Source of the DNA: Rhizobium rhizogenes
GTDB taxonomy: Bacteria > Pseudomonadota > Alphaproteobacteria > Rhizobiales > Rhizobiaceae
Direction of reading: 5' to 3'
Assembly (NCBI RefSeq): GCF_002005205.3
Contig: NZ_CP019701.2
Location: 2,652,501 to 2,716,500 of the forward strand
Length of the DNA stretch: 64,000 nt
The position numbers and the translations under genes are program-made. Below the pieces are notes generated by a model that ran no database searches, had not been told where the DNA came from, and was given only the letters and a program-made list of their open reading frames with translations. This document shows positions 10,095 through 18,846 of this stretch, in pieces (the stretch's first letter is position 1; each line of letters opens with the position of its first letter).

Positions 10095-10640
10095 TTAACC
10101 GAAGGGTTTCACAACCACAAGTATGACAATCAGGATCATCAGAACGGTCGGAACTTCATTCATCAACCGCCAGTGACGGGCAGGCCTCGTATTTTCATCG
10201 CGCGCGAAGCGTTTGGCGCTTCGGGTGAAATAAACATGTGCCGCGGTCAGAAGTACCACCAGCCCGATCTTGGCATGCAGCCAGCCGCCGGAAAAACCGT
10301 AAACCGACCATGCGAGATAAAGGCCCAATATCCAGGATATCATCATCGCGGGGTTCATGATGACCTTGATCAGCCGCTGCTCCATCACCTTGAAGGTTTC
10401 GGATTGCTGGGAACCGGCCGGCGCGTCGGTGTGATAGATGAAAAGCCGCGGCAGATAAAAAATAGCGGCCATCCATGAAATCACGGCGATGATGTGAAGC
10501 GCCTTGATCCAGAGATAGAGATCGGCAGGGTCGGCATAAAACAGCAGCGCGACGAAGACGGCAAAGACACCGAGTGCGATGCCGGCCCGCAAGGCCGCCC
10601 TGTTTCCGGAGCGAGCCGAAGTCTGTCTGTCGTCGCTCAT
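10095..10640 (-). CDS. hemJ: HemJ-type protoporphyrinogen oxidase
   Basis: Integral membrane protein that oxidises protoporphyrinogen IX to protoporphyrin IX, replacing HemY or HemG in most alphaproteobacteria. The 181 residues contain four to five hydrophobic helices, with the conserved [20 protein letters not shown] segment near residues 48-67, the [16 protein letters not shown] segment near 84-99 and the terminal VVKPF. Its ATG overlaps the hemE stop as ATGA, coupling two steps of haem synthesis. Membership of the former UPF0093 family is clear from these motifs. Confidence 0.93.
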   Translation of the reverse strand: MSDDRQTSARSGNRAALRAGIALGVFAVFVALLFYADPADLYLWIKALHIIAVISWMAAIFYLPRLFIYHTDAPAGSQQSETFKVMEQRLIKVIMNPAMMISWILGLYLAWSVYGFSGGWLHAKIGLVVLLTAAHVYFTRSAKRFARDENTRPARHWRLMNEVPTVLMILIVILVVVKPFG

Positions 10641-11668
10641 ATCCCGGCTCCGCTACGCACCCGCTGCACCAGACGGGCGACGTTTTCAGGATCGGCCTGC
10701 GGGGTAATACCATGGCCAAGATTGAAGATCAGCGGCCCCTGTCCGAGAGCCTGCAGCACCGCATCAATACCATCCTGCAGCGCTTTGCCGCCCGCCACCA
10801 TGAGCATCGGGTCCAGATTGCCCTGTACCGGGCCTTCCTTCTGCAAATCACTGGCAAAGCTCAAGGGGACCGACCAGTCGAGCCCAATGGCGTCGGCGCC
10901 CGTTTTGCGGCGATAATCCTTCAGGAGATAACCGGCCCCTTTTGCAAAAGCGATGATCTTTGCGGCAGGCCGACGGGCGCGCACGGAAGCGATGATGCGG
11001 GCGACCGGCTTTATCGCAAAAGACTCGAATTCCTTCTCGCCCAACACACCGGCCCAGGAATCGAAGATTTGAACCGCATCCGCTCCGGCATCGATCTGCG
11101 CCACCAGATAATCAGCGGAAACATCCGCCAGGAAAGCCAACAGCTTTTCCATCGCGGCCGGCTCCTGATAACCGAACAGTCGCGCCGGCGCCTGATCCGG
11201 CGTTCCATGGCCGGCGATCATATAGGTCGCAACCGTCCATGGCGCGCCACAAAAGCCGAGAAGCGTCGTTTCATCCGGCAATGTCCCGCGCAGACGGGAA
11301 ACGGTTTCGAAAACGGGGGAAAGATGCGCCATGACATTTGCGGCATCCAGCTTCTCGATACCACTCACATCGATCGGGTCCATGGCCGGACCTTTTCCCT
11401 CGCTGAATGACACGTTGCGATGAAGCGCATCGGGTATCACCAGAATATCGGAAAACAGGATGGCGGCGTCGAGCCCGAACCGGCGAATGGGCTGAAGGGT
11501 GACCTCCGTTGCCAGCTCGGGATTATAACAGAGATCAAGGAAACTTCCGGCACTCTTCCGGGTTTCCCTGTACTCGGGAAGATAGCGGCCGGCCTGCCGC
11601 ATAAGCCATATGGGCGGCGGTGTGACCGTCTCTCCGTTCAACACCGTCATTACCTTGCGTTCGCTCAT
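10637..11668 (-). CDS. hemE: Uroporphyrinogen decarboxylase
   Basis: Cytosolic enzyme that converts uroporphyrinogen III to coproporphyrinogen III in haem synthesis. The signature [12 protein letters not shown] is at about residues 24-35, and [12 protein letters not shown] and SWAGVLG mark the active-site barrel. The ATG at 11668 gives 343 residues, the family norm; a TTG three codons upstream is possible. It is the first gene of the left arm and reads away from the adjacent oriC. hemE beside the origin is the arrangement known from Caulobacter and rhizobia. hemJ overlaps its 3' end by four bases. Confidence 0.97.
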   Translation of the reverse strand: MSERKVMTVLNGETVTPPPIWLMRQAGRYLPEYRETRKSAGSFLDLCYNPELATEVTLQPIRRFGLDAAILFSDILVIPDALHRNVSFSEGKGPAMDPIDVSGIEKLDAANVMAHLSPVFETVSRLRGTLPDETTLLGFCGAPWTVATYMIAGHGTPDQAPARLFGYQEPAAMEKLLAFLADVSADYLVAQIDAGADAVQIFDSWAGVLGEKEFESFAIKPVARIIASVRARRPAAKIIAFAKGAGYLLKDYRRKTGADAIGLDWSVPLSFASDLQKEGPVQGNLDPMLMVAGGKALQDGIDAVLQALGQGPLIFNLGHGITPQADPENVARLVQRVRSGAGI

Positions 11669-11894
11669 GGCATCCAACTTCTAAAAAATAAAATCAAAGA
11701 GATTTAAAAGATTTTCTATTTCTTAGAGTCTGTGGGTAGCAAGGATTAAAATCATTCCAGTCGAAATGCCGCAGCGACAGGATTTGAAAACCGCCAGAGG
11801 ATATTTGGGACCCAACTAAGGCGGGATAAACTGGAAACCCTTAATTTCATAAATTATTTCATATGTTTAAGTAGAAAATCATAATGACTTTGTC

Positions 11895-11903
11895 TGTGGA
11901 TGA
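11895..11903 (-). promoter_or_regulatory. DnaA box in oriC
   Basis: TGTGGATGA reads TCATCCACA on the minus strand, one base from the strong DnaA box TTATCCACA. It borders the AT-rich tract 11836-11892. Confidence 0.65.
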
Positions 11904-11940
11904 CGTGGGGACAAATTTGAACAAGTCTGGCTTCTCCCAA

Positions 11941-11949
11941 TAATTCACA
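11941..11949 (+). promoter_or_regulatory. DnaA box in oriC
   Basis: TAATTCACA differs from TTATTCACA at the second base only. It is a weaker candidate within the cluster. Confidence 0.45.
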
Positions 11950-11984
11950 GCCCGCGCCGATGATGATTGAAGCCGCTTGCGGAT

Positions 11985-11993
11985 TGTGGAAAA
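11985..11993 (-). promoter_or_regulatory. DnaA box in oriC
   Basis: TGTGGAAAA reads TTTTCCACA on the minus strand, one mismatch from TTATCCACA, with the invariant CCACA half intact. Confidence 0.55.
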
Positions 11994-12001
11994 ACACCAC
12001 C

Positions 12002-12010
12002 TTATTCACG
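12002..12010 (+). promoter_or_regulatory. DnaA box in oriC
   Basis: TTATTCACG matches TTATNCACA except for the last base. It lies nine bases from the inverted box at 11985-11993. Confidence 0.5.
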
Positions 12011-12052
12011 GCGCGGTTCGGCCCGCAGGACAATTCGGACATTTGTCCCGGT

Positions 12053-12061
12053 TTATCAACA
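12053..12061 (+). promoter_or_regulatory. DnaA box near the right edge of oriC
   Basis: TTATCAACA is one base from TTATCCACA. It ends only 16 bases before the GTG start of the next gene, so DnaA bound here could also affect that gene. Confidence 0.5.
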
Positions 12062-12077
12062 GCGGGAGAAAAACAGC

Positions 12078-12899
12078 GTGGAGAACAAAAAAAGCTTCTT
12101 CCATCTGCACCTGATTTCGGACTCAACGGGAGAGACTCTGATGTCGGCCGGCCGTGCCGTCTCCGCTCAGTTTCATGCCTCCATGCCCGTGGAACATGTT
12201 TATCCGATGATCAGGAACCAGAAGCAGCTGGCGCAGGTGGTGGATCTCATCGACAAGGAACCGGGCATCGTCCTTTATACCATCGTTGACCAGCAGCTGG
12301 CCGAGTTCCTGGATCTGCGCTGCCACGCGATCGGGGTGCCCTGCGTCAACGTTCTCGAACCGATCATCGGCATTTTCCAGACCTATCTCGGTGCGCCATC
12401 CAGAAGGCGGGTGGGCGCGCAGCACGCCTTGAATGCCGATTATTTCGCCCGGATCGAAGCGCTCAACTTCGCCATGGACCATGATGACGGGCAGATGCCG
12501 GAAACCTATGACGAGGCCGATATCGTCATTATCGGCATCAGCCGCACATCGAAAACCCCGACCAGCATCTATCTTGCCAACCGGGGCATAAAGACCGCCA
12601 ATATACCGGTCGTCCCCAATGTGCCGCTGCCTGAAAGCCTCTATACCGCCACCCGACCGCTGATCGTCGGTCTCGTTGCAACATCCGACCGCATATCGCA
12701 GGTGCGTGAAAACCGGGAACTGGGCGCGACGGGCGGATTTGACAGCGGCCGTTACACGGACCGAGCCACAATCATGGAGGAGCTGAAATATGCGCGCGCT
12801 CTTTGCGCCCGCAACAATTGGCCGCTGATTGATGTCACCCGTCGCTCCATTGAGGAAACGGCCGCCGCCATCCTTGCCCTTCGCCCGAGGACACGATAA
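12078..12899 (+). CDS. Dikinase regulatory protein, bifunctional kinase/pyrophosphorylase (DUF299)
   Basis: Member of the PSRP/PDRP family, which switches pyruvate phosphate dikinase or PEP synthetase by ADP-dependent phosphorylation and phosphate-dependent dephosphorylation. The 273 residues show the [11 protein letters not shown] motif near the N-terminus and the P-loop-like [11 protein letters not shown] motif at about 154-164. The GTG at 12078 is chosen because GGGAGA lies about nine bases upstream and homology begins at once; an open frame reaches back to 11967 into the origin and is unlikely to be translated. Which dikinase it controls is not visible here. It is the first gene right of oriC. 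Confidence 0.9.
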   Translation: MENKKSFFHLHLISDSTGETLMSAGRAVSAQFHASMPVEHVYPMIRNQKQLAQVVDLIDKEPGIVLYTIVDQQLAEFLDLRCHAIGVPCVNVLEPIIGIFQTYLGAPSRRRVGAQHALNADYFARIEALNFAMDHDDGQMPETYDEADIVIIGISRTSKTPTSIYLANRGIKTANIPVVPNVPLPESLYTATRPLIVGLVATSDRISQVRENRELGATGGFDSGRYTDRATIMEELKYARALCARNNWPLIDVTRRSIEETAAAILALRPRTR

Positions 12900-12930
12900 T
12901 CCGGATCGCATCATTCGGAGCAGACAGTCG

Positions 12931-13530
12931 ATGAAACAAGAGTTGATCCTCGCCTCGTCCAGCGCATCCCGCCAGATGCTGATGCGCAATGCGGGGCTGA
13001 CATTTTCGGCGATACCGGCGGATATCAATGAGCGTGCGCTTGATGAGCGGCTGGAGCGAAACGGCGCAAGCCCGGAAGAGGTCGCGCTGGAACTCGCAAG
13101 GGCGAAGGCTCTTGCCGTTGGTTCCCTGTATCCCGAAGCACTCGTCCTTGGTTGCGATCAGACAATGGCGCTCGGAGCCCGGGTCTATCACAAGCCGAAA
13201 ACCATGGCGGAGGCTGAAGCCCATCTATTGTCATTGTCGGGCAAGGTTCATCGCCTGAACAGCGCGGCCGTTCTTGTCTTGAACGGCAAGGTTCTGTGGC
13301 AGACCGTTTCCAGCGCCGAGCTTGCTGTCAGGACCTTGAGCGCCGAATTTGTTTCGCGCCACTTGCAGCGTGTGGGTGACAGGGCCCTGACCAGCGTTGG
13401 TGCGTACCAGCTTGAAGGGGAGGGAATCCAGCTATTCACCTCGATAGAGGGGGATTATTTCACGATTCTCGGCCTGCCGCTTCTGCCACTTTTATCGAAA
13501 CTGCGCGACATGGATGTCATTGATGGCTGA
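12931..13530 (+). CDS. Maf/YceF-like nucleoside triphosphate pyrophosphatase
   Basis: House-cleaning pyrophosphatase that hydrolyses non-canonical nucleotides; the YceF branch prefers 7-methyl-GTP. The N-terminal [12 protein letters not shown] motif (residues 6-17), the GCDQTM acidic motif and the GAYQLEGEG segment are typical. The ATG at 12931 follows GGAG by ten bases and gives 199 residues. The gene overlaps aroE by eight bases and is 31 bases after the dikinase regulator, so the run to dnaQ looks like one transcript. Subfamily assignment by motif is tentative. Confidence 0.9.
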   Translation: MKQELILASSSASRQMLMRNAGLTFSAIPADINERALDERLERNGASPEEVALELARAKALAVGSLYPEALVLGCDQTMALGARVYHKPKTMAEAEAHLLSLSGKVHRLNSAAVLVLNGKVLWQTVSSAELAVRTLSAEFVSRHLQRVGDRALTSVGAYQLEGEGIQLFTSIEGDYFTILGLPLLPLLSKLRDMDVIDG

Positions 13531-14383
13531 TTCACGTGAAACATTAACCATAAATGCCTTCGTTGCCGGCTATCCGATAAAGCATTCTCGATCACCCATC
13601 ATCCACTCCTATTGGCTGGAGAAATTCGGCATTGCCGGTTCCTACAAGGCCATCGAAATTTCTCCGGACGATTTTCCGAATTTTATCGCGATGCTCAAAG
13701 AGGGCAAACCGGGTACGGCGGTGGGCGGCAATGTCACCATTCCCCACAAGGAAGCGGCTTACCGTTTGGCGGATAGTCCGGATGCCTTGGCGGAGGAGCT
13801 TGGCGCTGCCAACACCATCTGGGTGGAGGAGGGCAGGGTCCATGCCACCAATACGGATGGTTATGGTTTCGTGGCCAATCTCGATGAGCGGCACCCCGGC
13901 TGGGACAGGACCAGCCGTGCGGTGGTTCTGGGGGCAGGCGGCGCGAGCCGTGCAATCGTTCAATCCCTGCGCGACCGGGGCATTGCCGAGATTCACATCC
14001 TGAACCGGACGGTTGAGCGGGCCCGGGAACTGGCCGATCGTTTTGGCCCGCGCGTCTTTTCCCATCCGCAGGCGGCACTTCACGACGTCATGCGGGATGC
14101 CGGGCTTTTTGTGAATACAACTTCGCTCGGCATGGATGGGAGCGAAGCGCCACAGCTCGATTTTTCGCCGCTCGCCGCCAATGCGGTTGTGACCGATATC
14201 GTCTATGTGCCGTTGAAAACACCGATCCTGAAGATGGCGGAAGAGCAGGGCATGGCAACCGTAGATGGGCTTGGCATGCTGCTTCACCAGGCAAAGCCGG
14301 GTTTCAAGCGGTGGTTCGGCGAAATGCCTGACGTCGATGAAACGCTGCGTTCGCTCATCATCGAGGATATGGAGAAACATTGA
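13523..14383 (+). CDS. aroE: Shikimate dehydrogenase (NADP+)
   Basis: Reduces 3-dehydroshikimate to shikimate in aromatic amino acid synthesis. The 286-residue product has the substrate motif IKHSRSP near residues 19-25, NVTIPHKE with the catalytic lysine, the nucleotide loop LGAGGASRA and the C-terminal DGLGMLLHQ. The ATG at 13523 is preferred; an in-frame ATG at 13514 would add three residues inside maf. Codons 3-7 (DSRET) lie in a parS-like palindrome. The stop overlaps the coaE start. Confidence 0.95.
   Translation: MADSRETLTINAFVAGYPIKHSRSPIIHSYWLEKFGIAGSYKAIEISPDDFPNFIAMLKEGKPGTAVGGNVTIPHKEAAYRLADSPDALAEELGAANTIWVEEGRVHATNTDGYGFVANLDERHPGWDRTSRAVVLGAGGASRAIVQSLRDRGIAEIHILNRTVERARELADRFGPRVFSHPQAALHDVMRDAGLFVNTTSLGMDGSEAPQLDFSPLAANAVVTDIVYVPLKTPILKMAEEQGMATVDGLGMLLHQAKPGFKRWFGEMPDVDETLRSLIIEDMEKH
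13528..13543. promoter_or_regulatory. parS-like site, one mismatch
   Basis: TGATTCACGTGAAACA departs from the consensus only at position 3. It spans the maf stop codon and the first codons of aroE, about 1.5 kb right of oriC, making it the closest parS-like site on the right arm. Confidence 0.85.
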
Positions 14384-14991
14384 TGATCGTTATCGGTCTC
14401 ACCGGCTCGATTGGAATGGGAAAGACGACGACAGCGAAGTTGTTTGCCGAAGAGGGTGTTCCGGTTCTCGATTCCGATGAGGTCGTGCACGGGCTCTATC
14501 GGGCGGAAGCCGTTCCCCTGATCGAATCTGCCTTTCCGGGCACCACCGTTTCCGGAACGGTCGACCGGCGGAAGCTCGCTGATGTGTTGCGGGAGAATCC
14601 GGCTAATTTCACCAGACTGGAAGCGATTGTCCATCCGCTGGTACGCAGAAGACAGGATGTTTTTCTGGCGGAAGCGGCGAAGGATGGCCGGCAATTCGCT
14701 CTCCTTGATATTCCCCTGCTGTTTGAAACGGCGGCGGAAAGCCGCGTTGATAAGGTCGTGGTGGTGAGCTGTGCGCCGGAGATCCAGCGCGAAAGGGTCC
14801 TGTCCCGTCCCGGCATGACGCGGGAGAAATTCGAAATGATCCTTGCCCGGCAGATGCCAGATGCCGAAAAACGCAGGCGTGCGGATTTCATCGTCGATTC
14901 CGGAAACGGTGTCGAAGCGGCACGGGATCAGGTAAGAGGAATATTGCAGAAACTGGCCGCCGAGTCGCGCCGTGGAGAGAAAAATGCGTGA
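14383..14991 (+). CDS. coaE: Dephospho-CoA kinase
   Basis: Last step of coenzyme A synthesis, phosphorylating the 3'-hydroxyl of dephospho-CoA. The P-loop GSIGMGKTT is at about residues 8-16, with the DSDEVVH acidic motif and the LLDIPLLFE segment. The ATG at 14383 shares a base with the aroE stop (TGATG), and GGAG lies eight bases upstream. The protein is 202 residues, normal length. It overlaps dnaQ by eight bases. Confidence 0.95.
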   Translation: MIVIGLTGSIGMGKTTTAKLFAEEGVPVLDSDEVVHGLYRAEAVPLIESAFPGTTVSGTVDRRKLADVLRENPANFTRLEAIVHPLVRRRQDVFLAEAAKDGRQFALLDIPLLFETAAESRVDKVVVVSCAPEIQRERVLSRPGMTREKFEMILARQMPDAEKRRRADFIVDSGNGVEAARDQVRGILQKLAAESRRGEKNA

Positions 14992-15682
14992 GATCATTTT
15001 CGATACGGAAACCACGGGTCTTGAATCGAAACTGGATCGGGTGATCGAGATTGGCGGCATCGAGCTGATCAACCATTTCCCGACCGGCCGCACGCTGCAT
15101 CTTTATATCAGCCCGGAAGATCGCAAGGTTCATCCCGACGCGCTTGCCGTTCACGGCATTACCGATGAGTTTCTGAAAGACAAACCGAAATTCGGCGAGG
15201 TCGTGGATCAGATTCGTGACTTCTTTGATGGCGCGCGTTGGGTGGCCCATAACGCCACGTTCGATATGGGCTTCATCAATGCGGAATTCGCCCGTCTTGG
15301 CATAGAACCCGTTGCGGCTGACCTGGTGACGGACACGCTTTCACTTGCCCGCCGCAAACATCCAATGGGGCCGAATTCGCTGGATGCGCTTTGCCGCCGT
15401 TATGGCATCGACAATTCCCACCGCACCAAACACGGCGCGCTTCTCGACTCCGAGCTGCTGGCCGAAGTCTATATAGAAATGATCGGCGGGCGTCAGACGG
15501 CGCTCGGTTTCGGCTCCGCCGCCAAGCAGGAAACCATTGTCGTCGAGGAAGATGTGCCATTGGAGCCGCTGCAGCGGCCGAGGGCTTTACCCGCAAGGCT
15601 GGATGCGGAAACCGCCGCAGCCCATGGCAAACTCGTTCTCGGCATGGGCGACAAGGCGATCTGGAATCGCTACCAGAATTGA
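14984..15682 (+). CDS. dnaQ: DNA polymerase III epsilon subunit (proofreading 3'-5' exonuclease)
   Basis: DEDDh exonuclease that proofreads for the replicative polymerase. Exo I FDTETTGL is at residues 5-12; Exo II HNATFDMGFI and Exo III HGALLDSELLAEVY carry the remaining acidic and histidine residues. The start ATG at 14984 has GGAGAG closely upstream; an in-frame GTG at 14972 is an alternative. The 232 residues include a C-terminal tail for binding the alpha subunit. It is the last gene of the run and is followed by a strong hairpin. Confidence 0.95.
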   Translation: MREIIFDTETTGLESKLDRVIEIGGIELINHFPTGRTLHLYISPEDRKVHPDALAVHGITDEFLKDKPKFGEVVDQIRDFFDGARWVAHNATFDMGFINAEFARLGIEPVAADLVTDTLSLARRKHPMGPNSLDALCRRYGIDNSHRTKHGALLDSELLAEVYIEMIGGRQTALGFGSAAKQETIVVEEDVPLEPLQRPRALPARLDAETAAAHGKLVLGMGDKAIWNRYQN

Positions 15683-15720
15683 CATGGGCTGAGACGCCCA
15701 AATGACCGGTAGGGTCAAAG

Positions 15721-15754
15721 AAAAACCCGGGCGAAGAACCCGGGTTTTGTTTTG
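15721..15754. terminator. Bidirectional terminator between dnaQ and secB
   Basis: AAAACCCGGG at 15722-15731 pairs perfectly with 15739-15748 around a seven-base loop. T-runs follow on both strands, so it can end both convergent transcripts. Confidence 0.88.
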
Positions 15755-15773
15755 TCAGACACTCTGAAGAGTA

Positions 15774-16256
15774 TCAGTTCGGTACGGCCTGAACCTTGGC
15801 CTTGGCCTGTTCCTCGGCAACGCGCTGCGCGAACATCTGCGCAAAATCGATCGGATCGATCATCAGCGGCGGGAAACCGCCATTGCGGGTAACATCGGCG
15901 ATGATCTGGCGGGCGAAGGGGAACAGCAGGCGTGGGCACTCGATGAACAGGACCGGCAGCATATGCTCCTGCGGGAAACCGGCGATGCGGAACACACCAC
16001 CATAAACCAGTTCGGCCGCAAACAGGACCTTGTCGCCATCCTTGGCTTCTGCATTCAGCGTCAGGACAACGTCGAAATCCGAACCGGAGATCGGGTTTGC
16101 GTTGACGTTGACATTGATGTTGATCGACGGCGCATTGTCACGGGCCTGAAGCGAGCGAGGAGCACCCGGATTTTCGAAGGAAAGATCCTTGATGTACTGG
16201 GCAAGAATGTTGAGGGAAGGACTAACTGCGCCCTGTGCGCCATTTTCAGCGGTCAT
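15774..16256 (-). CDS. secB: Protein-export chaperone SecB
   Basis: Tetrameric cytosolic chaperone that keeps preproteins unfolded and hands them to SecA. The 160 residues include the family segments [10 protein letters not shown], the asparagine-rich [11 protein letters not shown] strand and [12 protein letters not shown], plus the SecA-binding acidic region. The [15 protein letters not shown] segment is nearly invariant in the family. The gene stands between a shared terminator and a 102-base gap before fxsA. Confidence 0.97.
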   Translation of the reverse strand: MTAENGAQGAVSPSLNILAQYIKDLSFENPGAPRSLQARDNAPSININVNVNANPISGSDFDVVLTLNAEAKDGDKVLFAAELVYGGVFRIAGFPQEHMLPVLFIECPRLLFPFARQIIADVTRNGGFPPLMIDPIDFAQMFAQRVAEEQAKAKVQAVPN

Positions 16257-16358
16257 TACGTTTCCTCGCGGCGTGAATTCGTGGAAGGCGGTCTATCATT
16301 TCGACTGGAGCCTTACAACCCTTCGTGATGGCGCCTTCGTCCCGGCGTTCGCGGGTGC

Positions 16359-16895
16359 TCAGGGTTTGGGCAGGTCGCGGTCGTCCGGCTTGCGCGACCA
16401 GGGAGACTCTGCAGAACCTTCGCGATGAAATTCCTCTTCGTCCAGATCCACCACCTTGGAATCGCCTGCCCGTCCCGGACCGTTGCCGAACCCGGAATAA
16501 TTACCGGGCCGGGGACCGGATTGCCGGAAAGAACCGGCTACGACGACACGCGGTCCGAAGGCTCTCCAGAAAAAGCGTCGTATTGCTGGCGACAGAAGCA
16601 GAAGTCCGAGGATGTCGGTGATGAAACCGGGGATGAAAAGCAGGATTCCGGCAACCACCCGCATGGCGCCATTGACCAGCTCATCCGCCGGCTGGGCCCC
16701 GGTGCGGCCGGCATCCTGAAGATTTCTCACCATGCCGATGCCGCCAAGACGCAGGATGAGCAGGCCGAGAAACGACGTGAACAGGACGAGCGCCAAAGTC
16801 AGCCACAGACCGATCGCTTTGCCGACGATGATGAAGCCGGCAATTTCGAGGATGGGCATCATCAGGATGACGATGGGGAGAAAGGAAAAACGCAT
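16359..16895 (-). CDS. fxsA: FxsA-family membrane protein
   Basis: Inner-membrane protein named for its effect on phage T7 exclusion by F plasmids in E. coli; the cellular role is unknown. The 178 residues have three to four hydrophobic helices (about 5-25, 28-48 and 80-102) with the family motifs PILEIAGFI and IPGFITDILGLLLL. A glycine- and proline-rich polar tail ends with KPDDRDLPKP. It diverges from the Tim44-like gene across 140 bases. Confidence 0.9.
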   Translation of the reverse strand: MRFSFLPIVILMMPILEIAGFIIVGKAIGLWLTLALVLFTSFLGLLILRLGGIGMVRNLQDAGRTGAQPADELVNGAMRVVAGILLFIPGFITDILGLLLLSPAIRRFFWRAFGPRVVVAGSFRQSGPRPGNYSGFGNGPGRAGDSKVVDLDEEEFHREGSAESPWSRKPDDRDLPKP

Positions 16896-17035
16896 CTTCT
16901 AGCCTTGCGTGTGCATCTCTGGCAGATTGCCGGTTCCCGGGACACCGATGATTGAATCTGCACATTTGAATGATGATAAGATGCAGACTATATGATGGTG
17001 TGGTTTTCGAATTTAAATGGCGGTTTTGGTAAAAG

Positions 17036-17737
17036 ATGGGCTTTAGCGACTTTATCACATTGTTTTTTCTCGTTGCAGCGGTGCTGATCTTTCTTCAGCT
17101 GCGCAGCGTTCTCGGCCGCCGCACGGGCAACGAGAAGCCGCCATTCGATCCCTATAGCCCTCGCGATGTCGCAAAAGGCCCCGTCACGGATGATAACAAG
17201 GTTGTGACCCTGCCGAGGCGCAGCGAAACGGAAGATGATGAAAACCGCTTTGCCGAGGCAGATGCCCTGGCTCCGGCGGATAGCGCCCTGAACGCGTCGC
17301 TGCGTGATGTAATGACCAGGGATCCGTCTTTCAGGCCGAAGGAATTCCTGAACGGGGCACGTATGGCCTATGAGATGATCGTCATGGGTTTTGCCGATGG
17401 CGACCGCAAGACGCTCAGGAACCTTCTGTCGAGGGAGGTCTTTGACGGCTTCGAGGCGGCGATTTCCGAACGTGAAGGTCGCGGCGAAGTCGTGAAGTCG
17501 ACTTTTGTTGGCATCGAAAAAGCCGACATTACCCAGGCCGGCATTCGCGATTCCGAAATACAGATCACGCTCAGAATTGTCAGCCAGCTGATTTCGGCGA
17601 CCTATGACAAGGATGGCAAGCTGGTCGACGGTGATCCGGATGCTGTTGCGGAAGTTGACGACATCTGGACCTTCTCGCGTGATATCCGTTCGCGCGATCC
17701 GAACTGGAAGCTGATTGCTACCGAATCCGAGCAATGA
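17036..17737 (+). CDS. Tim44/TimA-domain membrane-anchored protein
   Basis: The 233-residue protein has one N-terminal hydrophobic anchor (about residues 6-22, FITLFFLVAAVLIFLQL). A charged linker follows, then a Tim44-like domain (about 85-230) with FLNGARMAYEMIVMGFADGD. Mitochondrial Tim44 tethers Hsp70 to the import channel; bacterial members such as TimA are envelope proteins of poorly defined role. Its stop overlaps the mltA start as ATGA and heads a four-gene chain. Family assignment is firm; function is not. Confidence 0.88.
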   Translation: MGFSDFITLFFLVAAVLIFLQLRSVLGRRTGNEKPPFDPYSPRDVAKGPVTDDNKVVTLPRRSETEDDENRFAEADALAPADSALNASLRDVMTRDPSFRPKEFLNGARMAYEMIVMGFADGDRKTLRNLLSREVFDGFEAAISEREGRGEVVKSTFVGIEKADITQAGIRDSEIQITLRIVSQLISATYDKDGKLVDGDPDAVAEVDDIWTFSRDIRSRDPNWKLIATESEQ

Positions 17738-18846
17738 ATACGCCATTTTCGATCGATGAGGTGTCTTTCCGCGACCTGCCCGGGTGGCGGGAAGACGATC
17801 CGGGCAAGCTTTTTCCGGCGATGGGTACGATCCTGTCGCATCTTCGGAATTCAAAACCCTATCGGACTGGCGCTCTCGGGGTCACCGCGGCGGAACTGGT
17901 TTCCCTGCTGGAAGCGGCTGAGGGAAGTAAAGCCGATAGTCCCGAACAGGCCCGCCATTTTTTCGAGGCCAATTGCGTTCCGTTCAGGATTTCTCCCGCC
18001 CAGGGAAAAAGCGGTTTTGTAACGGCCTTCTATGAGCCGGAACTGGAAGTATCGTCAAAGCCGGATGACATCTGGCGTCATCCGATTTACCGCAGGCCGG
18101 CGGAACTGGTGGATATTGGCGACGATAATCGTCCTGCTGGCTTCGATCCCACCTATGCTTTCGGCAAATCGGACGGCAACGGCATTTCCTATTTTCCTGA
18201 CCGCCGGGCGATCGATGAGGGATATCTGGAGGGCAGGGGTCTGGAGATTGCCTGGGCAAAATCGAAGGTCGACCTGTTTTTCGTTCACGTCCAGGGTGCT
18301 GCCCGCCTTGTGTTTCCGGACGGTGCGGTAAAACGCATCACCTATGCGGCCAAGGCCGGTCATCCGTTTTCACCGATCGGCCGGCTGCTTCTCGACCGAG
18401 GGGAACTTGATCCGAAAACGATCTCGATGCAGACGATCCGCAAGTGGCTCGCCGCGCATCCGGATGAGGTGGACGCGGTGTTGTGGCATAACCGCTCCTT
18501 CATTTTTTTCCGGGAGGCGGATGTTACCGGTCAGGAGATGGGGCCGATTGCTGCCGCCAAGGTGCCACTGGTTGCCGGACGCGCGCTTGCGGTCGACAGG
18601 CTGATCCATACTTTTGGCCTTCCTTTCTTCATCCATGCGCCGTCGCTCACCCATCTGGATGACGGAAAGCCCTTTGCCCGGCTGATGCTGGCGCTCGATA
18701 CGGGCTCAGCCATCGTCGGGCCGGCGCGGGGCGATATTTTCACCGGTTCCGGTTTCGAAGCGGGAGAGCTTGCCGGCACGGTGCGCAATGAGGCTGATTT
18801 TTATATACTGCTGCCGCGCGTTGCTGCGGAAAGGTATCGGCGATGA
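17734..18846 (+). CDS. mltA: MltA-type membrane-bound lytic murein transglycosylase
   Basis: Cleaves peptidoglycan glycan strands to 1,6-anhydro-muropeptides. The MltA barrel domain spans about residues 95-250 (GFVTAFYEPELEVS onward), followed by the 3D domain with the LDTGSAIVGPARGDIFTG segment holding the catalytic aspartates. The 370-residue product starts MNTPFSIDEVSF and shows neither signal peptide nor lipobox, and no usable upstream start exists in frame. Family members are normally outer-membrane lipoproteins, so export is unexplained. Start and stop overlap the neighbouring genes by four bases. Confidence 0.92.
   Translation: MNTPFSIDEVSFRDLPGWREDDPGKLFPAMGTILSHLRNSKPYRTGALGVTAAELVSLLEAAEGSKADSPEQARHFFEANCVPFRISPAQGKSGFVTAFYEPELEVSSKPDDIWRHPIYRRPAELVDIGDDNRPAGFDPTYAFGKSDGNGISYFPDRRAIDEGYLEGRGLEIAWAKSKVDLFFVHVQGAARLVFPDGAVKRITYAAKAGHPFSPIGRLLLDRGELDPKTISMQTIRKWLAAHPDEVDAVLWHNRSFIFFREADVTGQEMGPIAAAKVPLVAGRALAVDRLIHTFGLPFFIHAPSLTHLDDGKPFARLMLALDTGSAIVGPARGDIFTGSGFEAGELAGTVRNEADFYILLPRVAAERYRR

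Larger units (their letters stand above)
11669..12077. other. Probable chromosomal replication origin (oriC)
   Basis: A 409-base gap without genes separates divergent hemE and the dikinase-regulator gene, the position of oriC in Caulobacter and rhizobia. It has AT-rich tracts (about 11680-11725 and 11836-11892) suited to unwinding. At least five 9-mers lie within one base of TTATNCACA or TTATCCACA between 11895 and 12061. One GANTC methylation site (GAGTC) is at 11726-11730. TTAA half-sites at 11704, 11746, 11841 and 11867 could be CtrA contacts, but no full TTAA-N7-TTAA site was found. Both hemE and its neighbour must also have their promoters here. Origin function is inferred from position and box density. 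Confidence 0.82.

Noticed and set aside
11700..11880. Full CtrA binding site (TTAA-N7-TTAA) in oriC
   Set aside because: Only isolated TTAA half-sites with wrong spacing occur; in AT-rich DNA these are expected by chance.
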